Below are positions 21,499 through 29,979 of a stretch of 64,000 nucleotides of DNA, piece by piece. Origin of the DNA: Halotalea alkalilenta (GTDB lineage Bacteria > Pseudomonadota > Gammaproteobacteria > Pseudomonadales > Halomonadaceae); assembly GCF_001648175.1 (NCBI RefSeq), contig NZ_CP015243.1, positions 2,666,001 to 2,730,000 of the forward strand, given 5' to 3'. The first letter of the stretch is position 1. Every line of letters begins with the position of its first letter. The translations under genes were made by a program, and so were the position numbers. The notes under the pieces are model-generated. The model ran no database searches. It saw only the letters and a program-made list of their open reading frames with translations, and had not been told where the DNA came from.

Positions 21499-22292
21499 CA
21501 GGCTGCTCCCAGCAGTTCGAGGATTGCACGTCGCAGCGTGATCATCCGGGGATCATCGCGACGCCGGGGATGAGCGATGCCGACCTCGATCGACTCGAGC
21601 AGCCTTGCCGGCCGAGGGCTGAACACCAGCACCCGGTCGGCCATCAGCAAGGCCTCCTCGACATCGTGGGTCACCATCAGGGCGCTGTACTGGCGCTCTT
21701 GCCAGAGCGACACCAGCTTGCCCTGCATCCTGATCCGGGTCAGGGAGTCGAGCTTGCCGAGCGGCTCGTCGAGGATCAGCAGCCGCGGCCGGTTGACCAA
21801 GGCGCGCGCCAGCGCGGCGCGGCTTGCCATCCCGCCGGAGAGCTGGCGCGGATAGGCGTTGGCGAAGCCCGCCAGGCCGACGCGTTCAAGCTCCTGGGCC
21901 ACGCGAAGGCGGCCATTGTGGTCGAGTACCCCCTGGGCCTGGAGACCGAGCGCGACGTTGTCCGATACCGTCCGCCAGGGATAGAGCGTCGGATCCTGGA
22001 AAACCACCACGCGCGATGGGTCCGGGGCGGTAATTGCAGCGTTATCGGCGAGGATTTCGCCGCAGCGCGGGGCTTCCAGTCCGGCGACCAGCCGCAGCAG
22101 CGTCGACTTGCCACAGCCGGACGGGCCAAGCAATGCAAGCGACTCACCGGGCTTGAGTTCGAAGGAAACCTCATCGAGCACGGCAAGCGCCTGCCCATCG
22201 AGATCGAAGGCATGGCTGACTGCGCGGATATCGAGATGCAGGCCGCGCGAGCTTGGTGGGTTTAGCGCTGCAGCGGAAGCTTTGCTCGCCAT
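21498..22292 (-). CDS. ssuB: Sulfonate/taurine ABC transporter ATPase
   Basis: 264 residues, with a single ABC domain. It contains the Walker A motif GPSGCGKST (about residues 55-63), Q-loop VVFQDPTLYPWRTV, signature LSGGMASRAALARAL and Walker B RLLILDEPLGKLDSLTR. GMASR in the signature and the PLGKLDSLTR downstream element are typical of SsuB/TauB. It is the only ATPase gene in the 14-kb sulfur island, so all five binding proteins may depend on it. It lies 24 bp after the Tat-type binding protein and overlaps ssuA by one base. Confidence 0.92.
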   Translation of the reverse strand: MASKASAAALNPPSSRGLHLDIRAVSHAFDLDGQALAVLDEVSFELKPGESLALLGPSGCGKSTLLRLVAGLEAPRCGEILADNAAITAPDPSRVVVFQDPTLYPWRTVSDNVALGLQAQGVLDHNGRLRVAQELERVGLAGFANAYPRQLSGGMASRAALARALVNRPRLLILDEPLGKLDSLTRIRMQGKLVSLWQERQYSALMVTHDVEEALLMADRVLVFSPRPARLLESIEVGIAHPRRRDDPRMITLRRAILELLGAA

Positions 22293-22316
22293 ACGACAGA
22301 GTCTCCTTGTGGCATA

Positions 22317-23426
22317 TCAGGCGAAGACGTCGAAAGTGATCCCGTCGGCGAAGCGGCGCGAATCGGTGCTCGGCCTCAGCACGCTGATCTTCTTCAAGTC
22401 ATCGGCGTAATAGACGATCTCGTCGGCAAGCGCCTGCCCGGTAGCACTATGTGCGTGGGTATGATCGCCGAGGATCGCCGCCGTCTCTTCGGCTGTGACG
22501 TTCACCGCGTGCTTGATGAACAGCTCGCCGACCTCCTGGCGATGTTCGGCGGCCCAGACGTGGGCATCGAGAATCGCCCGGGTCAATGCCGCAGCGGTGG
22601 GCGTGTCGTTGCGCACCAGCGTTCCGGTCATGCCGAGCACGCAGCAGCTGAGATTGGCGTAGTCCTCGACCAGGTTGTTGGAGATCTCGACGAAATCGCC
22701 GGAATCCAGCAATCGATAGGCCCAGGGGTCGCTGCCGACCACCGCTTGCACCTCGCCCTTGCGTGCCGCCAGTCCGAGCAGGTCCGCGGGATAGACGCGC
22801 CAGTCGATCTCTCGGTTGGGGTCGATGCCATGGCGGTTGAGCATGATCGAGAAGAAATTCTTGCCGGGGTCGGCCATGTCGGTGACCGCCACGGTCTTGC
22901 CGCGCAGATCCTCCAGTGCACGCACCTCGCCGTCGGTGGCGGCAAGCAGACGAAGGCATCCGCCGTGGGTCCCCGCGGTGAGCTTGACGTCGAAACCCTG
23001 CTCGAGCGCCTTGAGCCAGCGCAGTGCCATACCGACGCCGGCATCCGCCTTGCCGCTGGCGATCGCCTCGAGCAGCACATCGGTGGAATTGCCGAAATTG
23101 ACGTACTCGACGTCAAGATTGTAGCGGTCGAAGAACCCCTTCTCCTGTGCGATCGTCACCGGTGCGATACAGATCGCGTTGGCATTGGTCGCGAGCGTTA
23201 CCTGGCGGCGCTGCGGCAGCACCCAGCGCGCACTGTCGGCTGACTGATCTGCGGCTTGGCCGTGCTGCGCCGCATGCTCGTGCGACTGCGCCAGCGCCCT
23301 TCGTGGGGCCAGCAGCGAAGCGAGGGGCACGCAGGCGGCAGCGGTACCGAGACCTGCGCCTACACCGATGAAGCGCCGCCTTGAAAGTGAGGTTGCCGAA
23401 GGTCCACCCGCATCGAACCAAGTCAT
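22317..23426 (-). CDS. Tat-exported ABC substrate-binding protein, NMT1/NrtA-like, His-rich
   Basis: 369 residues from ATG 23426. A twin-arginine signal (SRRRFIGVGAGLGTAAA) indicates export in folded form. The mature part begins with a histidine-rich stretch (SHEHAAQHGQ), then the NMT1-like binding domain: ANAICIAPVTIAQEKGFFDRY, VNFGNSTDVLLEAIASGKAD and LRGKTVAVTDMADPGKNFFS. A second His-rich spot, GDHTHAHS, lies near the C-terminus. It resembles sulfonate/nitrate/thiamine-precursor binding proteins but the ligand is not clear. First gene of the minus-strand unit with ssuB and ssuA, and divergent from the permease with a 208-bp AT-rich gap. Confidence 0.8.
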   Translation of the reverse strand: MTWFDAGGPSATSLSRRRFIGVGAGLGTAAACVPLASLLAPRRALAQSHEHAAQHGQAADQSADSARWVLPQRRQVTLATNANAICIAPVTIAQEKGFFDRYNLDVEYVNFGNSTDVLLEAIASGKADAGVGMALRWLKALEQGFDVKLTAGTHGGCLRLLAATDGEVRALEDLRGKTVAVTDMADPGKNFFSIMLNRHGIDPNREIDWRVYPADLLGLAARKGEVQAVVGSDPWAYRLLDSGDFVEISNNLVEDYANLSCCVLGMTGTLVRNDTPTAAALTRAILDAHVWAAEHRQEVGELFIKHAVNVTAEETAAILGDHTHAHSATGQALADEIVYYADDLKKISVLRPSTDSRRFADGITFDVFA

Positions 23427-23634
23427 CAAGCCGTACTCCGCAAGCCTAGAGAGCAGACAAGCTAACCGCTGACCCACGCCTGGCTAAATCATTTAACGTC
23501 ATGTTGAAGCTTCTTCGGTGAAAATTTACTTATAACTTCGACGCGGTATGTTTCATCTCATTTGGCTATTTATTCACCGAGCATTCGATTGAATAGAGTG
23601 AGTGGCTCTTTCACTGTTTCACTGCGGAGGCGCC

Positions 23635-24666
23635 ATGACGGCCAGAACCATCACCCCGGCGAGTTCTCACATCGACGCCGAGCGGGCGGCGACTCCCGCC
23701 AGGCACTGGCGCAGCGGACTGGTCGCGGCGCTGGCCTGGGCCCTGCTCTATGCGTTGATGAAGCTCGTTCCTAACCAGGTGATCGGCTTCGCCGAGCCGC
23801 TCTATGTCGCCCAGACCGATGCGATTGCGCTGATCATCGCCGCTGCGCTGTTCGTCGCGGTCGTCTTGAGCCGGTTTGATCCGCCGGTCATCGGCCGCAC
23901 GCTGCGCAGAATCCATCCTGCCGGCCCCTGGCTGATCGCCCTGGCGATTTTGTTTGGGCTCTGGGAACTCGTCACCGCGAAACTGTCACTGCTCCCGGCC
24001 CCTTTCTTCGCCCCGCCCAATGCGCTGGTCGAGGCCTACGCTACTGACTGGTACCGCCTCGGCGACAGCGTGCTGCACTCGCTGCGACTGCTCGCGTTCG
24101 GATTCGCTCTCGGTGCCGTATCGGGCTTCTGCACAGGGGTGGCGATTGGCTGGTCACGCGGGCTCGGCTACTGGGTTCACCCGATCCTGCGCTTTCTCGG
24201 TCCGGTGCCCTCCACCGCCCTGCTGCCGCTATCGCTTTACTTTTTCCCGTCGAGCTTCTCCGCCGCGATCTTCCTGATCGCCCTGGCCACCTGGTTCCCG
24301 GTCACCGTGCTGACCTGGTCGGGCGTGGCCAGCGTCGATACCGCCTATTACGACGTTGCCCGAACCCTTGGCGCGAAGCCCCGCTTTTTGATCTTGCGGG
24401 TAGCAATTCCCGCTGCGCTGCCGCACGTTTTCGTCGGTCTGTTCATGGGGCTCGGCGCCTCGTTCTCGGTGCTGGTCGCCGCCGAGATGATGGGGGTCAA
24501 GGCCGGGCTCGGCTGGTATCTGCAGTGGGCCCAGGGCTGGGCGGCCTACCCCAACATGTACGCCGCGCTGATCGTCATGGCGCTGATCTTCTCCACGCTC
24601 ATCACGGCTCTGTTCAGTGTTCGCGACCGCTTGCTCGCCTGGCAGAAAGGAGCGGTCAAATGGTGA
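23635..24666 (+). CDS. ssuC: ABC transporter permease, SsuC/TauC type with N-terminal extension
   Basis: 343 residues from ATG 23635 (Shine-Dalgarno GCGGAGG). SsuC is normally about 260 residues; here roughly 80 extra residues add two membrane segments (LVAALAWALLYALMKLV and ALIIAAALFVAVVLS). The permease core then follows, with PSTALLPLSLYFFPSSFSAAIF and the EAA loop DVARTLGAKPRFLILRVAIPAALPHVFVG. It is the only permease in the sulfur island. It is followed 111 bp later by a Tat-exported binding protein and an acyl-CoA-dehydrogenase-like enzyme on the same strand. The gene symbol is by family; the substrate may be broader than sulfonates. Confidence 0.85.
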   Translation: MTARTITPASSHIDAERAATPARHWRSGLVAALAWALLYALMKLVPNQVIGFAEPLYVAQTDAIALIIAAALFVAVVLSRFDPPVIGRTLRRIHPAGPWLIALAILFGLWELVTAKLSLLPAPFFAPPNALVEAYATDWYRLGDSVLHSLRLLAFGFALGAVSGFCTGVAIGWSRGLGYWVHPILRFLGPVPSTALLPLSLYFFPSSFSAAIFLIALATWFPVTVLTWSGVASVDTAYYDVARTLGAKPRFLILRVAIPAALPHVFVGLFMGLGASFSVLVAAEMMGVKAGLGWYLQWAQGWAAYPNMYAALIVMALIFSTLITALFSVRDRLLAWQKGAVKW

Positions 24667-24777
24667 CCTTACGGGATGCCCACGCCAGTGAGGGCGAGTT
24701 CTCCTTCGAAGTGCGCTCCGATCCTTAGCCCCCAAGGCGGCTCCCATGCCGCTTTGCAACCGCAGGAATATCCCTCG

Positions 24778-25761
24778 ATGTCCCGTATCACTCGACGTGG
24801 TTTTCTTCACCTTTCTCTCGCCTCGACGGCACTGCTCGCCAGCCACCGCGGCGTAGCCCTGGCCGACGACACGCGCACTACCGATCTGGTCAGACTCGGG
24901 TTCGGACGCGGTGGGTTGCCCTTGATCGCCAAGCAGCGCGGCGACTTCGAGCGAAGGCTGGCTGAAAACGGTATTCGCACCGAATGGGTCGGTCCGTTTC
25001 CCAATCATGCGCCGTCGATGCAGGCGGTGATCGCCGATGCCGCCGACCTGAGCTTCGGAGGCAGCACCACACCCGCGCTGGCCGCGGTACTCACCGGCGC
25101 ACCGCTGGTATTCACCCAGTTCATGGTCAGCCATCCACGCACCACTGCGATCATCGTCAAGCGCGACTCGGGGATCGATAGCGTGCGCGACCTGGTCGGC
25201 AAAACGGTCGCCGTCAACCGCGCCGGACTCGGCGAATTCCTGCTGGTTGCCGCGCTCGAGAAGTACGGCGTCGATCGCAGCGAGGTGAATGCTATCTACA
25301 TCAATCCTCCCGAGGCGGGTCCCGCCTTCGCTCAGGGCAAGATCGATGCCTGGTCGATGTGGAGTCCTCAGGTCGATATCGCGCGCAACGATTACGATGG
25401 CAAGAACGTGTTCTTCGAAGAGGACGATCTCGATTTCCAGATCGACTTCACTTCCTGGTTAGCGCGTGACGAATGGGCGAAAGCCAATCCCGGACTGGTC
25501 CGCGCGGTCAATCAGGCGTTTGCCGAGGAAGCGCACTGGGTCAGCGAACATCCCGAGGAGGCTGAACTGATCGCTCAGCGCGCCGCTGGTTACGACGATC
25601 GCACGCGTGACACCTTGACCAAGTTCAAGCGCCGCTACACGCTGCATGACGTACACGACACCGCCTTCCTCGATGAATTTCAGCAAGCCGCCGACTGGCT
25701 CAGCGAGCGCGAGATACTCAGGAGCAAGGTAAACGTGCGCGATTACTTGAATGAGAGCTGA
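24778..25761 (+). CDS. Tat-exported aliphatic-sulfonate-type ABC binding protein
   Basis: 327 residues from ATG 24778. The twin-arginine signal MSRITRRGFLHLSLASTALLA is followed by a binding domain with LVRLGFGRGGLPLIAKQRGDFE, WVGPFPNHAPSMQAVIADAADLSFGGSTTPALAA and GKTVAVNRAGLGEFLLVAALEKYGVDR. This pattern matches sulfonate/taurine-type binding proteins. An upstream in-frame ATG at 24676 would place the twin arginines some 39 residues in and is less likely. It lies between the permease and the flavoprotein gene, so its ligand is probably the substrate of that enzyme. Confidence 0.84.
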   Translation: MSRITRRGFLHLSLASTALLASHRGVALADDTRTTDLVRLGFGRGGLPLIAKQRGDFERRLAENGIRTEWVGPFPNHAPSMQAVIADAADLSFGGSTTPALAAVLTGAPLVFTQFMVSHPRTTAIIVKRDSGIDSVRDLVGKTVAVNRAGLGEFLLVAALEKYGVDRSEVNAIYINPPEAGPAFAQGKIDAWSMWSPQVDIARNDYDGKNVFFEEDDLDFQIDFTSWLARDEWAKANPGLVRAVNQAFAEEAHWVSEHPEEAELIAQRAAGYDDRTRDTLTKFKRRYTLHDVHDTAFLDEFQQAADWLSEREILRSKVNVRDYLNES

Positions 25762-25804
25762 TCGACAGGTTCTCTATCTACACGGCTTCCCTCCGACAGA
25801 GAGC

Positions 25805-26956
25805 ATGACGATGCCCGAGCAGTTCGAATCCCCCCGCGCTGCGCTGAGCGATGAGGCTTTGGCGTCGCTGAGCGCTGCACTGGCCGAAAGCGCCGAGCGC
25901 TATGATCGCAGCGGTGATTTCCCCCACGCCAATTTTCGCCTGCTCGCGGACGCCGGCCTTTTGGCGCTCACCGTGCCGGTGGAGCATGGCGGCCAGGGTG
26001 CGACGCTTGCCGAGGTCCGCCGGGTGATCGGTGCGGTGGCGCGTGGTGAGCCATCGACCGCGCTAATCCTGGCGATGCAGTATCTGCAGCAATTGGAGCT
26101 GCACGCCAGTCCGCGCTGGCCGGCAGAGCTCAAGCGACGCCTGGCGCGCGGCGCGATCGAGAATGGCGAGCTGATCAACGCACTGCGGGTCGAGCCCGAT
26201 CTCGGTACGCCGCTGCGCGGCGGAGTACCGGCCACTACCGCGCGGCGCAGCGGCGATCACTGGGTGATCAGCGGAGTGAAGCGCTACTCGACCGGCTTCC
26301 CGGGGTTGAGCTGGCTCAACGTCTGGGCCGCCAGCGACGATCCCGATCCGCTGGTCGGCTTTTGGCTGGTCCCGGCTGGATCGCCGGGGATCAGCGTCAG
26401 CGAGCGCTGGGACCATCTGGGCATGCGTGCGACCAACAGCCACGATGTGCGCTTCGACGAGGTCGAGGTGCCGCTCGATCATGCCGTCGACGTCCGCCCG
26501 TTGAGCGAGCTCGTGCCTTCCCAAGGCGACAAGACGCTGTGGCTCAACGTACTGCTGTCCACGCTCTATGACGCGGTGGCGCGCAACGCCCGCGACTGCT
26601 TCCGCGATTGGCTCCAATCGCGTGTGCCGACCAATCTGGGCGCCCCTTTGGCGAGCCTGCCGCGCTTCCAGGAGGTCCTCGGGCGGATCGATGGGCTGCT
26701 GTTCTCCAACCGGGTGCTGCTCGAGGCTGGCGAGCGCGACGAGCTCGACGGCGTGGAAGCGGCGCAGCTCAAGCGGCTGGTCTGCGAACAGGCGATCGAA
26801 GCGGTGTCGATCGCGATCGAGGCGAGCGGTAACCCTGGGCTATCGCGGCGCAGCGCCTTGGAGCGACACTACCGCGATGTGCTCTGCGCAAGGATCCACT
26901 CGCCCCAGGCCGACATCGTATTGGTCCAGGCCGGCAAGGCGGCACTGCGGCGATGA
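25805..26956 (+). CDS. Acyl-CoA dehydrogenase-like flavoprotein (SfnB/DszC-like oxidoreductase)
   Basis: 383 residues from ATG 25805 (a second ATG two codons on). It has the three-part acyl-CoA dehydrogenase fold: an N-terminal helical domain (FPHANFRLLADAGLLALTVPVEHGG), a middle beta domain (VISGVKRYSTGFPGLSWLNVWA; WDHLGMRATNSHDVRFDEVEVP) and a C-terminal helical bundle. In sulfur clusters such relatives act as flavin-dependent monooxygenases or desulfurising enzymes (SfnB, DszC) rather than beta-oxidation enzymes. The catalytic glutamate of true dehydrogenases is not obvious here. The context (sulfonate permease and binding protein upstream, CysB nearby) supports a role in C–S oxidation; the exact substrate is unknown. 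Confidence 0.8.
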   Translation: MTMPEQFESPRAALSDEALASLSAALAESAERYDRSGDFPHANFRLLADAGLLALTVPVEHGGQGATLAEVRRVIGAVARGEPSTALILAMQYLQQLELHASPRWPAELKRRLARGAIENGELINALRVEPDLGTPLRGGVPATTARRSGDHWVISGVKRYSTGFPGLSWLNVWAASDDPDPLVGFWLVPAGSPGISVSERWDHLGMRATNSHDVRFDEVEVPLDHAVDVRPLSELVPSQGDKTLWLNVLLSTLYDAVARNARDCFRDWLQSRVPTNLGAPLASLPRFQEVLGRIDGLLFSNRVLLEAGERDELDGVEAAQLKRLVCEQAIEAVSIAIEASGNPGLSRRSALERHYRDVLCARIHSPQADIVLVQAGKAALRR

Positions 26957-26993
26957 TCCGATCACCGCGCTGTTGCCATTCGCAGCGCCAGGT

Positions 26994-27950
26994 TCATGGG
27001 CTCTCGGCGAAGAAGTCGTGAGCATCGAGGTGGGTGGGAATCAGTCCCGCCTGCTGGTAGAGGTCGATCACGTTCTGCTGGCGAGCCACCACCTCCGCGC
27101 TGATCGGCTCGGGCGTATTGTCGTTGCGCTCGATGGTGGCAGCGGCTACGTCGAGAGGCAGTCCGGTCACCTTGGCGAACGCCTCGGCGTAGGCCTGCCG
27201 GTGCTCGCGCCCCCACTCTCGCGCCTGGGCCAACCGTTCGGCGAAGTCATCGAGCGCGGCGCGCTTCTCGGCGAGCGCTGAGTCGCTCGCGACGAAGTAG
27301 GTCCTGCTGCGCAAGGTGGCGATCTCTCGGGTGCCCTGCTGCTTGGCGGAAAACGACACATAGGGCTCCCAAGTACCGACCGCATCGACGTCGCCGCGGC
27401 TGAGCGCCAACGAGGCCTCGGCCGGGGTCAGGTAGATCAGCGAGACATCGTGCGCCGAAAGTCCCGCCTTGCCGAGCTGGTCGAGCACGATCAAATGCCC
27501 GATCGAGCCCCTGGCAACGCCGATCCGCTTGCCGGCGAGATCGCCGACCGAGTGGAGCGCCGCGTCGCCCGGCACGATGATCGACAGGCCATCGGAGTGG
27601 TAGGCCGAAAGCGCCTTTGCCTCGAGACCGGCGGCGATCGCGAAGGTCAGCGGTGCGTCGCCGACACTGCCAGCGTCCAGTGAGCCGACCCGCAGCGCCT
27701 CGAGCAGCGGCGCCGCGCTGGCGAATTCGTGCCAATTGACCTGGTAGTCGGCGCCCTGCAAAGCGCCGGAGGCCTCGAGGATCGCTTGGGCATTGCCCTT
27801 CTGATCGCCGATCTCGAGCGTGGTGGCTGCCTGCGCCGAAAGCGCCGCCCACCAGGGCAGCGCGCAGAGCGAAAGCATCAGCCAGCGACGGCCCCAGCCG
27901 GAGCGAAGAGTGTCGGTGCGGTTGGTGAAAATCGGGATCGAGCCAAGCAT
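26994..27950 (-). CDS. ABC substrate-binding protein, SsuA-like, Sec-exported
   Basis: 318 residues from ATG 27950; a start at 28094 would add a non-signal leader. Basic residues then a hydrophobic segment (RRWLMLSLCALPWWAALSAQA) form a Sec signal peptide. The binding domain has LEIGDQKGNAQAILEASGALQG, WHEFASAAPLLEALRVGSLD and GVARGSIGHLIVLDQLGKAGL. It is clearly related to the divergent protein at 28286: both have GDQ near the start and a PL(L/F)EALR(V/A)G block. It converges on the flavoprotein gene with a 37-bp gap. No permease or ATPase accompanies it. Confidence 0.85.
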   Translation of the reverse strand: MLGSIPIFTNRTDTLRSGWGRRWLMLSLCALPWWAALSAQAATTLEIGDQKGNAQAILEASGALQGADYQVNWHEFASAAPLLEALRVGSLDAGSVGDAPLTFAIAAGLEAKALSAYHSDGLSIIVPGDAALHSVGDLAGKRIGVARGSIGHLIVLDQLGKAGLSAHDVSLIYLTPAEASLALSRGDVDAVGTWEPYVSFSAKQQGTREIATLRSRTYFVASDSALAEKRAALDDFAERLAQAREWGREHRQAYAEAFAKVTGLPLDVAAATIERNDNTPEPISAEVVARQQNVIDLYQQAGLIPTHLDAHDFFAESP

Positions 27951-28285
27951 CAGGCATCTTCCTTGGGAAGGGTTCGAGTGGATTCGCACCCGCGCTTCAA
28001 GTCCGCGGATACGTTGGCCACACGCTATGGACTGACTCCGATGCACTGAAATATTCATTTCAGCTATGCAAATTCCCGATATCCGCATATTCAATAATAT
28101 TCAGACATAAGTGCCATTCATATATGGCCGCCGCAGCGATGATTAATAGCGCTATAAGCAGATATCTCGCGACGATATCAACTCATGCGCAATACATATT
28201 TAGATTGTCGCCAACGACTGGTTACCCTCGAATTTCATCGCGGTTTCGCCGACACCTCTTTCTTCTCTCTGGTCCACTTGCGCTT
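27951..28285. other. Divergent promoter region between two paralogous binding proteins
   Basis: 335 bp, AT-rich from about 28030 to 28260, with no supported gene. It contains the inverted repeat CTGAAA–TATTCA–TTTCAG at 28046-28063, placed between the two divergent starts where a shared regulator could bind. No clear sigma-70 hexamers with correct spacing were found by eye. Confidence 0.5.
28046..28063. promoter_or_regulatory. Candidate operator, 6-6-6 inverted repeat
   Basis: Perfect 6-bp arms CTGAAA and TTTCAG with a 6-bp spacer, in the divergent region of the two SsuA-like genes. Location and symmetry are the only support; a LysR-type regulator such as CysB is one possible binder. Confidence 0.3.
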
Positions 28286-29344
28286 ATGCACTCTTTTCTA
28301 CGCTGGTACGAAGTTCTCTCGCTGCTTTGCCGCCGAACCACCTCCCCTCGCGCAAGCCGACAGTACGGTTTCATGCTGTGCGCCGTGTTCGCTCTGGCGT
28401 CGAGTGCATACCTCGTCGATAGCCCCATGGTGCGAGCCGAGCAGCCGCCGGGCCGAACCACGCTGGTGCTGGGTGATCAGGTCAAGACCGTACAGACCTT
28501 GGTCGAGGCCGCCGGTGTGATGGAGGATGCGCCTTACGACTATCGCTGGGCGAGCTTCCAGGGCGCGGCGCCGCTGTTCGAGGCGCTTCGCGCAGGTGCG
28601 GTGGATACCGCGATGGCGGGAGACTTGCCGGTGCTCGCTGCCGCCAGCGGCGACGCACCAATGAAGATCATCGCCACTCGCCAGGGCGAACCCAGCTCGC
28701 TGGGGATCGTGGTCCAGCGCGAGTCGTCGATCGGCTCGGTCGCCGATCTCGAGGGGCGCCAGGTGGTGGTCTCCTCGGCGCGAGGCAGCGTTTCCCAGTA
28801 CCAGCTCTACGGCGCGCTGCGCGAAGCCGGGCTCGAGCCCGACGACGTCGAAGTACGTTTCGTCCTGCCCACCGATGCGATGGCGGCGTTCAACAGCGGC
28901 CAGATCGACGCCTGGGCAACCTTCGATCCCTACTTCGCCATCGCCGTCGAGCAGGGGGCACGCGTATTGCGCGACGGCACCGGGATCAATCCAACGCTTG
29001 GCTTCATCACCGCGGCCGAGGGTTCGCTGGAAGATCCGGCCAAGCGCGCAGCCATCGAGGATTTCCTTCAGCGCCTGGCGAGGGCGGGTGATTGGGCTCG
29101 CGCCAATCCTGAGCGCTATGGCGCCGCGGTAGCGCGCCAGACCCGGCTTCCAGAGCCTACCGCGCTCGAAGTCAGCCGCCGCTCCGCCTACGCCACCCGA
29201 GCCCTGTCCGATCAGGACATCGCCACCTTGCAGCAGCTCGCCGACAGCGCGGTGCGCGACAACATCCTTCCCCGCGCCATCGATGTGGCCGCGCTGAGCG
29301 ATCAGCGGCTGCTCGAGCAACAACACGCCCCGGAGGCCCCATGA
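28286..29344 (+). CDS. ABC substrate-binding protein, SsuA-like, coupled to a thiol dioxygenase
   Basis: 352 residues if started at ATG 28286. The start is uncertain: ATG 28373 would give a 29-residue-shorter protein beginning directly with a signal-like segment (MLCAVFALASSAYLVDSP), and neither has a clear Shine-Dalgarno. The binding domain shows LVLGDQVKTVQTLVEAAGVME, FQGAAPLFEALRAGAVDTAMAGDLPVLAAASG and a RQVVVSSARGSVSQYQLYGALREAGLE block. It is a paralogue of the divergent protein at 26994. Its stop overlaps the dioxygenase start (ATGA), which ties its ligand to the thiol oxidation pathway. Confidence 0.82.
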   Translation: MHSFLRWYEVLSLLCRRTTSPRASRQYGFMLCAVFALASSAYLVDSPMVRAEQPPGRTTLVLGDQVKTVQTLVEAAGVMEDAPYDYRWASFQGAAPLFEALRAGAVDTAMAGDLPVLAAASGDAPMKIIATRQGEPSSLGIVVQRESSIGSVADLEGRQVVVSSARGSVSQYQLYGALREAGLEPDDVEVRFVLPTDAMAAFNSGQIDAWATFDPYFAIAVEQGARVLRDGTGINPTLGFITAAEGSLEDPAKRAAIEDFLQRLARAGDWARANPERYGAAVARQTRLPEPTALEVSRRSAYATRALSDQDIATLQQLADSAVRDNILPRAIDVAALSDQRLLEQQHAPEAP

Positions 29345-29979
29345 CTGAAGCGATCCGCTCTACTTCAAGCGCTGCGCCATCCCCTCAGGGCGGTATCGCT
29401 CGGCTGCGCGATTTCGTGATCGATTTTTCGACGCTGCTAGATGCGTCGCCGAGCGAGGCGCAGATTCTCGACCAGGGCGGCGCACTGCTGGCCAGCCTGG
29501 TACGCCATGATGACTGGCTGCCGGACGAATACGCCGCTCCCCATCCCGAGTACTACAGCCAGTACCTGCTCTACGCCGATGCCAGCGAGCGATTCTCGGT
29601 GGTCAGCTTCGTCTGGGGTCCTGGGCAGCGCACTCCGATTCACGATCACGCGACCTGGGGGCTGATCGGCATGCTGCGTGGCGAGGAGCGCTCGCAGCGC
29701 TTCATTCACGATCAGGGCCGCTGGCTGCCCCATCGCCATCCCGACCATCTGCGGCCCGGCGATATCGACCGGCTGTCACCGAGTGCCGGAGACGTCCACC
29801 AGGTCAGCAACGCGTTCGACGACCAAGTCTCGATCAGCATCCACGTCTACGGCGGCAACATCGGCGCGATCCGGCGCTCGGTGTTCACTGCCGATGGCGA
29901 ACGAAAACCCTTCATTTCCGGTTACTCGAACGATCGCATCCCCAATCTATGGGACAGATCCAAGGAGCGCAGACCATGA
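29341..29979 (+). CDS. Cysteine dioxygenase family thiol dioxygenase
   Basis: 212 residues, cupin fold of the type I cysteine dioxygenase family. The iron ligands are visible as His101 and His103 (TPIHDHATWG) and His153 (GDVHQVSN). The cysteine that forms the Cys-Tyr cross-link in animal enzymes is Gly here (WGLIGMLRG), as in bacterial thiol dioxygenases acting on cysteine or 3-mercaptopropionate. It would oxidise a thiol with O2 to the sulfinate. It is translationally coupled by ATGA overlaps to the binding protein upstream and to the rhodanese downstream, so the sulfinate product is probably desulfinated or passed on by that pathway. Confidence 0.88.
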   Translation: MTEAIRSTSSAAPSPQGGIARLRDFVIDFSTLLDASPSEAQILDQGGALLASLVRHDDWLPDEYAAPHPEYYSQYLLYADASERFSVVSFVWGPGQRTPIHDHATWGLIGMLRGEERSQRFIHDQGRWLPHRHPDHLRPGDIDRLSPSAGDVHQVSNAFDDQVSISIHVYGGNIGAIRRSVFTADGERKPFISGYSNDRIPNLWDRSKERRP

